A DNA stretch of 64,000 nt from Triglochin maritima (taxonomy: Eukaryota; Streptophyta; Magnoliopsida; Alismatales; Juncaginaceae), in assembly GCA_963682175.1 (NCBI GenBank), contig OY821788.1, positions 17,626,001-17,690,000 on the forward strand, read 5' to 3'. Shown piece after piece: positions 55,701-64,000 of the stretch. The notes below the pieces were generated by a model. That model searched no databases. It saw only the letters and a program-made list of their open reading frames with translations, and was not told where the DNA came from. Numbering within the stretch: the first letter of the stretch is position 1; each line of letters begins with the position of its first letter. The position numbers and the translations under genes were made by a program.

Positions 55701-58700
55701 CCTCCTCCTCGTTCTCTCTCTTTCCTTCTCTCTCTCCTCCTCCTCGTTCTCTCTCTTTCCTTCTCTCTCTCCTCCTCCTCCTCTATCTCTCCTCTCCTCG
55801 TCTCCTTCTTGCTCTCCTCCCCTCTCACTCCCATTGTCCTTCTCTCTCTCTCTCCTTATCTACTCTCCCCTTCTCCTTCTCTCCGTGTGCCCTTATTCTT
55901 CTCTCCTTGCCCTCTCTCTTGTTCTCCTTCTCCCTCCTCCTCTACCCTTCTTCTCCCTCCTCCTCTCCCTCCTTTCCCTCATTCTCTTTCTCTCATCTCT
56001 CTCCTTCTGCTTCACTTGTCCTTCTCTCTCCTCCTCCCTCTTCTTTTCCTCTCCGTCACCTTCACTCTCTCTCACTCCTCTCGTTCTCCTTCTCTCTCCC
56101 CCTTCTCCTTCCCTCTATTTCTCTCTCTACTTCTCCTTCTCCCTCCCTCTTTCCTTCTCTCCTTCCCTTCCAGTCTCCACTTCCTTCTCTCTCTCCTTCT
56201 CCTTGTCTTTCTCCGTCTAGCTCACTTACCGACTCCCTCACTCTTTCTCCCTCTCTCATTCTCTTTCTCTCTCTCTCTCCCGTCTCTCCACTTCTCGCTC
56301 TAATTCACTCTCTCACCTTCTCTGTTTCACTCCCTCCTTGTCGCTCTCCTTCTCCCTCTCTCTTTCTCTATTGTTCTCTTTGCTTCTCCATCTCTCCTTG
56401 CCCTTCTCACTCTCTCCCCCTTCGTCCACCTCTCCTCTCTCTCGTTCTCCTTCTAGCTCTCTCTCTCCGTCCCTCTCTCCTTGTTTCCCCACTAGCTTCT
56501 CTCTCGTCCCACACTCTCCTTCTCTCTCTCCCATCCTTCTCCTTGTTTTTCACTCTCTGGTCGTCCCGCGCTCTCTCCTTCCCACTCCACTCTCTGATTC
56601 TCTCTTCCCTTCTATCTTCTCTCTCCTTATCCCTCACTCTTCGTCTTCCATTTCCTTCCCTCTCTCTCCTTCTCCTCTACTTCAATACCTCTCCTTCTCT
56701 TTCCCCTTCTCCTTCTCTCTCCCTCGCTTGCCTTCTCCTCTTGCTTCTCTCCCTCTCTCTCCTTCTCCTTCCCATCTCCACTCTTCTCCCTCTCTCCGTC
56801 TCCTTCTCTCTCCTTCTTCCTCCTTCCCTCCCCAACTCCCTCTACTTCTCTCTCCTTGTCAATCTCTCTCTCCCCTCCTCTCTCACTCTATCGTACTCCC
56901 TCGCTCTCCTCCTCCTCCTTCTCTCTCTTTCCTTCTCTCTCTCCTCCTCCTCCTCTATCTCTCCTCTCCTCGTCTCCTTCTCGCTCTCCTCCCCTCTCAC
57001 TCCCATTGTCCTTCTCTCTCTCTCTCTCCTTATCTACTGTCCCCTTCTCCTTCTCTCCGCGTGCCCTTATTCTTCTCTCCTTGCCCTCTCTCTTGTTCTC
57101 CTTCTCCCTCCTCCTCTACCCTTCTTCTCCCTCCTCCTCTACCTCCTCTCCCTCCTTCTCTTTCTCTCATCTCTCTCTTTCTGCTTCGCTTGTCCTTCTC
57201 TCTCCTCCTCCCTCTTCTTTTCCTCTCTGTCACCTTCACTCTCTCTCACTCCTCTCGTTCTCCTTTTCTCTCCCCCTTCTCCTTCCTTCTATTTCTCTCT
57301 CTACTTCTCCCTCCCTCTTTCCTTCTCTCCTTCCCTTCCAGTCTCCTCTTCCTTCTCTCTCTCCCTCTCCTTGTCTTTCTCCGTCGAGCTCACTTACCGA
57401 CTCCCTCACTCTTTCTCTCTCTCTCCTTCTCTTTCTCTCTCTCTCCTCTCTCCACTTCTCGCTCTAATTCACTCTCTCCCCTTCTCCGTTTCATTCGCTC
57501 CTTGTCGCTCTCCTTCTCCCTCTCTCTCCTTCTCTATTGTTCTCTCTGCTTCTACATCTCTCCTTGCCCTTCTCACTCTCTCCCCCTCCGTCCACCTCTC
57601 CTCTCTCTCCTTCTCCTTCTAGCTCTCTCTCTCCGTCCCTCTCTCCTTGTTTCCCCACTTCCTTCTCTCTCGTCCCACACTCTCCTTCTCTCTCTCCCCT
57701 CCTTCTCCTTGTTTTTCACTCTCTTGTTGTCCCGCACTCTCTCCTTCCCACTCCACTCTCTGATTCTCTCTTCCCTTCTATCTTCTCTCTCCTTATCCCT
57801 CACTCTTCGTCTTCCATCTCCTTCCCTCTCTCTCCTTCTCCTCTACTTCAATACCTCTCCTTCTCTGTCCCCTTCTCCTTCTCTCTCCCTCGCTTGCCTT
57901 CTGCTCTTGCTTCTCTCCCTCTCTCTCCTTCTCCTTCCCATCTCCACTCTTCCCCCTCTCTCTGTCTCCTTCTCTCTCCTTCTTCCTCCTTCCCTCCCCC
58001 ATCTCCCTCTACTTCTCTCTCCTTGTCCATCTCTCTCTCCCCTCCTCTCTCACTCTATTGTACTCTCTCGCTCTCCTCCTCCTTCTCTCTCTTTGCTTTT
58101 CTCTCTCCTCCTCCTCTATCTCTCCTCTCCTCGTCTCCTTCTCGCTCTCCTCCCCTCTCACTCCCATTGTCCTTCTCTCTCTCTCTCTCCTTATCTACTC
58201 TCCTCTTCTCCTTCTCTCCGTGTGCCCTTATTCTTCTCTCCTTGCCCTCTCTCTTGTTCTCCTTCTTCCTCCTCGTCTACCCTTCTTCTCCCTCCTCCTC
58301 TACCCTTCTTCTCCCTCCTCCTCTACCTCCTCTCCCTCGTTCTCTTTCTCTCATCTCTCTCCTTCTGCTTCGCTTGTCCTTCTCTGTCCTCCTCCCTCTT
58401 CTTTTCCTCTCCGTCACCTTCACTCTCTCTCACTCCTCTCGTTCTCCTTCTCTCTCCCCCTTCTCCTTCCCTCTATTTCTCTCTCTACTTCTCCTTCACC
58501 CTCCCTCTTTCCTTCTCTCCTTCCCTTCCAGTCTCCTCTTCCTTCTCTATCTCCTTCTCCTTGTCTTTCCCCGTCTAGCTCACTTACCGACTCCCTCACT
58601 CTTTTCCCTCTCTCCTTCTCTTTCTCTCTCTCCTCTCTCCACTTCTCGCTCTAATTCACTCTCTCCCCTTCTCCGTTTCACTCCCTCCTTCTCGCTCTCC

Positions 58701-60441
58701 ATCTTCCTCTCTCTCCTTCCCTATTGTTCTCTCTGCTTCTCCATCTCTCCTTGCCCTTCTCTCTCTCTCCCCCTCCGTCCACCTCTCCTCTCTCTCCTTC
58801 TCCTTCTAGCTCTCTCTCTCCGTCCCTCTCTCCTTGTTTCCCCATTTCCTTGTCTCTCGTCCCACACTCTCCTTCTCTCTCTCCCCTCCTCCTTGTTTTT
58901 CACTCTCTTGTTGTCCCGCGCTCTCTCCTTCCCACTCCACTCTCTGATTCTCTCTTGCCTTCTATGTTCTCTCTCCTTATCCCTCACTCTTCGTCTTCCA
59001 TCTCCTTCCCTCTCTCTCCTTCTCCTCTACTTCAATACCTCTCCTTCTCTTTCCCCTTCTCCTTCTCTCTCCCTCGCTTGCCTTCTCCTCTTGCTTCTCT
59101 CCCTCTCTCTCCTTCTCCTTCCCTTCTCCACTCTTCTCCCTCTCTCCGTCTCCTTCTCTCTCCTTCTTCCTCCTTCCCTCCCCCATCTCCCTCTACTTCT
59201 CTCTCCTTGTCCATCTCTCTGTCCCCTCCTCTCTCACTCTATCGTACTCTCTCGCTCTCCTCCTCCTCCTTCTCTCTCTTTCCTTCTCTCTCTCCTCCTC
59301 CTCTATCTCTCCTATCCTCGTCTCCTTCTCGCTCTCCTCCCCTCTCACTCCCAATGTCCTTCTCTCTCTCTCTCCTTATCTACTCTCCCCTTCTCCTTCT
59401 CTCCGTGTGCCCTTATTCTTCTCTCCTTGCCCTCTCTCTTGTTCTCCTTCTCCCTCCTCTGCCTCCTTCTCTTTCTCTCATCTCTCTCCTTCTGCTTCGC
59501 TTGTCCTTCTCTCTCCTCCTCCCTCTTCTTTTCCTCTACGTCACCTTCACTCTCTCTCACTCCTCTCGTTGTCCTTCTCTCTCCCCCTTCTCCTTCCCTC
59601 TATTTCTCTCTCTACTTCTCCTTCTCCCTCCCTCTTTCCTTCTCTCCTTCCCTTCCAGTCTCCTCTTCCTTCTCTCTCTCCTTCTCTTTGTCTTTCTCCG
59701 TCTAGCTCACTTACCGACTCCCTCACTCTTTCTCCCTCTCTCCTTCTCTTTCTCACTCTCCTCTCTCCACTTCTCGCTCTAATTCACTCTCTCCCCTTTT
59801 CCGTTTCACTCCCTCCTTGTCACTCTCCTTCTCCCTCTCTTTCCTTCTCTATTGTTCTCTCTGCTTCTCCATCTCTCCTTGCCCTTCTCACTCTCTCCCC
59901 CTCCGTCCACCTCTCCTCTCTCTCCTTCTTCTTCTAGCTCTCTCTCTCCGTCCCTCTCTCCTTGTTTCCCCATGTCCTTCTCTCTCGTCCCACACTCTCC
60001 TTCTCTCTCTCCCCTCCTTCTCCTTGTTTTTCACTCTCTTGTTGTCCCGCACTCTCTCCTTCCCACTCCTCTCTCTGATTCTCTCTTCCCTTCTATCTTC
60101 TCTCTCCTTATCCCTCACTCTTCGTCTTCCATCTCCTTCCCTCTCTCTCCTTCTCCTCTACTTTAATACCTCTCCTTCTCTCTCCCTCGCTTGCCTTCTC
60201 CTCTTGCTTCTCTCCCTCTCTCTCCTTCTCCTTCCCATCTCTACTCATCTCCCTCTCTCCTTTTCCTCCTTCCCTCGCCCATCTCCCTCTACTTCTCTCT
60301 CCTTGTCCATCTCTCTCTCCCCTCCTCTCTCACTCTATCGTACTCTCTCGCTCTCCTCCTCCTTCTTCTTTCTCTCCTCCTCCTCCTCTATCTCTCCTCT
60401 CCTCGTCTCCTTCTCGCTCTCCTCGCCTCTCACTCCCATTG

Positions 60442-60444
<3 letters not shown>

Positions 60445-60492
<48 letters not shown>
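60445..60492. repeat. Largest (CT)n slot in the arrays
   Basis: CT run of about 48 bp between the cccattgtcc and cttatctact blocks. Confidence 0.85.
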
Positions 60493-60493
<1 letters not shown>

Positions 60494-62690
60494 TATCTAC
60501 TCTCCCCTTACCCTTCTCTCCGTGTGCCCTTATCCTTCTCTCGTTGCCCTCTCTCTTGTTCTCCTTCTCCCTCCACCTCTCCCCATCTTCTCCCTCCTCC
60601 TCTCCCTCCTCTCCCTCCTTCTCTTTCTCTCATCTCTCTCCTTCTGCTTCGCTTGGCCTTCTCTCCTCCTCCTCCTCTTTTCCTCTCCGTCAGCTTCACT
60701 CTCTCTCACTCCTCTCGTTCTCCTTCTATCTCCCCGTTCTCCTTCCCTCTATTTCTCTCTCTACTTCTCCTTCTCCCTCCCTCTTTCCTTCTCTCCTTCC
60801 CTTCCAGTCTCCTCTTCCTTTTCCTTGTATTTCTCCGTCTAGCTCACTTACCGACTCCCTCACTCTTTCTCCCTCTCTCCTTCTCTTTCTCTCTCTCCTC
60901 TCTGCACTTCTCGCTCTAATTCACTCTCTCCCCTTCTCCGTTTCAGTCCCTCCTTCTCCCTCTCTCTCCTTCTCTATTCTTCTCCATCTCTCCTTGCCCT
61001 TCTCACTCTCTCCCCCTCCGTCCACCTCTCCTCTCTCTCCTTCTCCTTCTAGCTCTCTCTCTGTCCCTCTCTCCTTGTTTCCCCATTTCCTTCTCTCTCG
61101 TCCCACACTCTCCTTCTCTCTCTCCGCTCCTTCTCCTTGTTTTTCACTCTCTTGTTGTCCCGCGCTCTCTCCTTCCCACTCCACTCTCTGATTCTCTCTT
61201 CCCTTCTATCTTCTCTCTCCTTATCCCTCACTCTTCGTCTTCCATCTCCTTCCCTCTCTCTCCTTCTCCTCTACTTCAATACCTCTCCTTCTCTTTCCCC
61301 TTCTCCTTCTCTCTCCCTCGCTTGCCTTCTCCTCTTGCTTCTCTCCCTCTCTCTCCTTCTCCTTCCCATCTCCGCTCTTCTTTCTCTCTCCGTCTCCTTC
61401 TTCCTCCTTCCCTCCCCCATCTCCCTCTACTTCTCTCTCCTTGTCCATCTCTCTCCCCTCCTCTCTCACTCTATCGTACTCTCTCGATCTCCTGCTCCTC
61501 CTTCTCTCTCATTCCTTCTCTCTCTCCTCCTCCTCTATCTCTCCTCCTCCTCTATCTCTCCTCTCCTCGTCTCCTTCTCGCTCTCCTCCCCTCTCACTCC
61601 CATTGTCCTTCTCTCTCTCTCTCCTTATCTACTCTCCCCTTCTCCATCTCTCCGTGTGCCCTTATTCTTCTCTCCTTGCCCTCTCTCTTGTTCTCCTTCT
61701 CGCTCCTCTCCCCTTCTTCTCCCTCCTCCTCTCCCTCCTTTCCTTTCTCTCATCTCTCTCCTTCTGCTTCGCTTGTCCTTCTCTCTCCTCCTCCCTCTTA
61801 TTTTCCTCTCCGTCACCTTCACTCTCTCTCACTCCTCTCGTTCTCCTTCTCCCTCCCCTTCTCCTTCCCGCTATTTCTCTCTCTACTTCTCCTTCTCCCT
61901 CCCTAGTTCCTTCTCTCCTTCCCTTCCAGTCTCCTCTTCCTTCTCTCTCTCCTTCTCCTTGTCTTTCTCCGTCTAGCTCACTTACCGACTCCCTCACTCT
62001 TTCTCCCTCTCTCCTTCTTTTTCTCTCTCTCCTCTCTCCACTTCTCGCTCTAATTCACTCTCACCCCTTCTCCGTTTCACTCCCTCCTTGTCGCTCTCCT
62101 TCTCCCTCTCTCTCCTTCTTTATTGTTCTATCTGCTTCTCCATCTCTCCTTGCCCTTCTCACTCTCTCCCCCTCCGTCCACCTCTCCTCTCTCTCCTTCT
62201 CCTTCTAGCTCTCTCTCTCCGTCCCTCTCTCCTTGTTTCCCCATTTCCTTCTCTCTCGTCCCACACTCTCCTTCTCCCTCTCCCCTCCTTCACCTTGTTT
62301 TTCACTCTCTTGTTGTCCCGCACTCTCTCCTTCCCACTCCTCTCTCTGATTCTCTCTTCCCTTCTATCTTCTCTCTCCTTATCCCTCACTCTTCGTCTTC
62401 CATCTCCTTCCCTCTCTCTCCTTCTCCTCTACTTCAATACCTCTCCTTCTCTCTCCCTCGCTTGCCTTCTCCTCTTGCTTCTCTCCCTCTCTCTCCATCT
62501 CCTTCCCATCTCCACTCTTCTCCCTCTCTCCTTCTTCCTCCTTCCCTCGCCCATCTCCCTCTACTTCTCTCTCCTTGTCCATCTCTCTCTCCCCTCCTCT
62601 CTCACTCTATCGTACTCTCTCGCTCTCCTCCTCCTTCTTCTTTCTCTCCTCCTCCTCTATCTCTCCTCTCCTCGTCTCTCACTCCCATTG

Positions 62691-62693
<3 letters not shown>

Positions 62694-62724
<31 letters not shown>
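62694..62724. repeat. Expanded (CT)n slot inside an array monomer
   Basis: CT run of about 30 bp at the same monomer phase as the other slots. Confidence 0.8.
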
Positions 62725-62726
<2 letters not shown>

Positions 62727-63881
62727 TATCTACTCTCCCCTTCCCCTTCTCTCCGTGTGCCCTTATTCTTCTCTCGTTGCCCTCTCTCTTGTTCTCCTTC
62801 TCCCTCCTCCTCTCCCCTTCTTCTCCCTCCTCCTCTCCCTCCTCTCCCTCCTTCTCTTTCTCTCATCTCTCTTCTTCTGCTTCGCTTGTCCTTCTCTCTC
62901 CTCCTCTTCTTTTCCTCTCCGTCAGCTTCACTCTCTCTCACTCCTCTCATTCTCCTTCTATCTCCCCCTTCTCCTTCCCTCTATTTCTCTCTCTACTTCT
63001 CCCTCTCGCTCCCTCTTTCCTTCTCTCCTTCCCTTCCAGTCTCCTCTTCCTTCTCTCTCTCCTTCTCCTTGTCTTTCTCCGTCTAGCTCACTTACCGACT
63101 CCCTCACTCTTTCTCTCTCTCTCTCCTTCTCTTTCTCTCCCTCCTCTCTCCACTTCTCGCTCTAATTCATTCTCTCCCCTTCTCCGTTTCACTCCCTCCT
63201 TGTCGCTCTCCTTCTCCCTCTCTCTCCTTCTCTATTGTTCTCTCTGCTTCTCCATCTCTCCTTGCCCTTCTCACTCTCTCCCCCTCTGTCCACCTCTCCT
63301 CTCTCTCCTTCTCCTTCTACCTCTCTCTCTGCGTCCCTCTCTCCTTGTTTCCCCATTTCCTTCTCTCTCTTCCCACACTCTCCTTCTCTCTCTCCCCTCC
63401 TTCTCCTTGTTTTTCACTCTCTTGTTGTCCCGCGCTCTCTCCTTCCCACTCCACTCTCTGATTCTCTCTTCCCTTCTATCTTTCTCTCCTTATCCCTCAC
63501 TCTTCGTCTTCCATCTCCTTCCCTCTCTCTCCTTCTGCTCTACTTCAATACCTCTCCTTCTCTTTCCCCTTCTCCTTCTCTCTCCCTCGCTTGCCTTCTC
63601 CTCTTGCTTCTCTCCCTCTCTCTCCTTCTCCTTCCCATCTCCTCTCTTCTCCCTCTCTCCGTCTCCTTCTCTCTCCTTCTTCCTCCTTCCCTCCCCCATC
63701 TCCCTCTACTTCTCTCTCCTTGTCCATCTCTCTCTCCCCTCCTCTCTCACTCTATCGTACTCTCTCGCTCTCCTCCTCCTTCTTCTCTCTCTTTCCTTCT
63801 CTCTCTCCTCCTCCTCTATCTCTCCTCTCCTCGTCTCCTTCTCGCTCTCCTCCCCTCTCACTCCCGTTGTCCTTCTCTCTC

Positions 63882-64000
63882 TTTTTTTTGCAAAGCAAAA
63901 AGGGAGGCTTAGCCTCGAATTTCTATTAATTAGCAAACTTTACAACCTACAAAATTTATCGTTTAGTCTCGCGGGAGTATGCTACATACATATCCGGCTA
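63882..64000 (-). mobile_element. LINE copy C, 3' end (partial)
   Basis: T8 at 63882-63889 is the A-tail on the minus strand. It is preceded there by GCTTTGC and a hairpin with stem GAGGC/GCCTC at 63904-63916. Overall form and end sequence parallel copy B's 3' end, but the sequence further in is different, so it may be a different subfamily. No coding sequence falls inside the window. Confidence 0.7.

Larger units (their letters stand above)
52785..63881. repeat. GA/CT-rich tandem array 2 (right part)
   Basis: Continuation of 13313-28264 after the copia element. The cccttccagtctcc block or close variants recur near 53012 (ccaatctcc), 53829, 55011 (ccattctcc), 56169, 57338, 58527, 59656, 60804, 61927 and 63038, at about 0.8-1.19 kb spacing. 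Expanded CT slots lie at 60445-60492 and 62694-62724. It ends directly against the A-tail of LINE copy C. Confidence 0.93.

Noticed and set aside
603..63936. Minus-strand Arg/Glu/Lys-rich frames in the arrays
   Set aside because: Shadows of GA repeats. They resemble the charged gag tract only through composition.

Overview
The window is intergenic, repeat-dense DNA from a flowering-plant nuclear genome. This follows from a Ty1/copia LTR retrotransposon with an initiator-Met tRNA primer site, a Sirevirus-type gag, a plant L1-type LINE ORF1 (DUF4283 plus CCHC knuckle) and plant telo-boxes in an LTR. I see no host single-copy gene, tRNA, rRNA or CRISPR array. The species cannot be named from the sequence.

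Layout. (1) 1-129, minus strand: first 43 codons of a LINE ORF1 (copy A), with a stop at codon 28. (2) 173-10786: about 10.6 kb of almost pure pyrimidine on the plus strand (GA-rich on the minus strand), built from degenerate monomers of about 1.16 kb. (3) 10787-13263, minus strand: LINE copy B, with A-tail, 3' UTR and an ORF1 broken by one frameshift. It has no endonuclease/reverse transcriptase ORF. (4) 13313-28264 and 52785-63881: the same monomers, lying 5' of copy B's ORF1. (5) 28265-52784, plus strand: a copia element inserted in that array, with 384-bp LTRs, TSD taccc and a decayed gag-pol. (6) 31557-48394, plus strand: inside the copia gag zinc knuckle, a 16,838-bp block of five identical-length LTRs (1510 bp) alternating with four gag-only bodies. 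One 5-bp TSD (gtttt) flanks the whole block. (7) 63882-64000, minus strand: A-tail and 3' end of a further LINE copy (C).

Order of events inferred from nesting: the GA arrays and LINE copies came first, then the copia insertion (LTRs differ at 8 of 384 positions), then the gag-only element (outer LTRs differ at 4 or more of 1510), which is present as a tandem 5-LTR/4-body array.

The two most unusual objects are (a) the tandem gag-only, Sirevirus-derived element, whose gag has lost its zinc knuckle and carries a Lys/Glu/Arg tract there, and whose LTRs each hold seven copies of a 10-bp palindrome upstream of the TATA box; and (b) the head-to-tail series of ORF1-only LINE copies, each preceded by a long GA-monomer array. 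The very long Ser/Leu/Pro-rich reading frames across the arrays are by-products of composition and are not annotated as genes.
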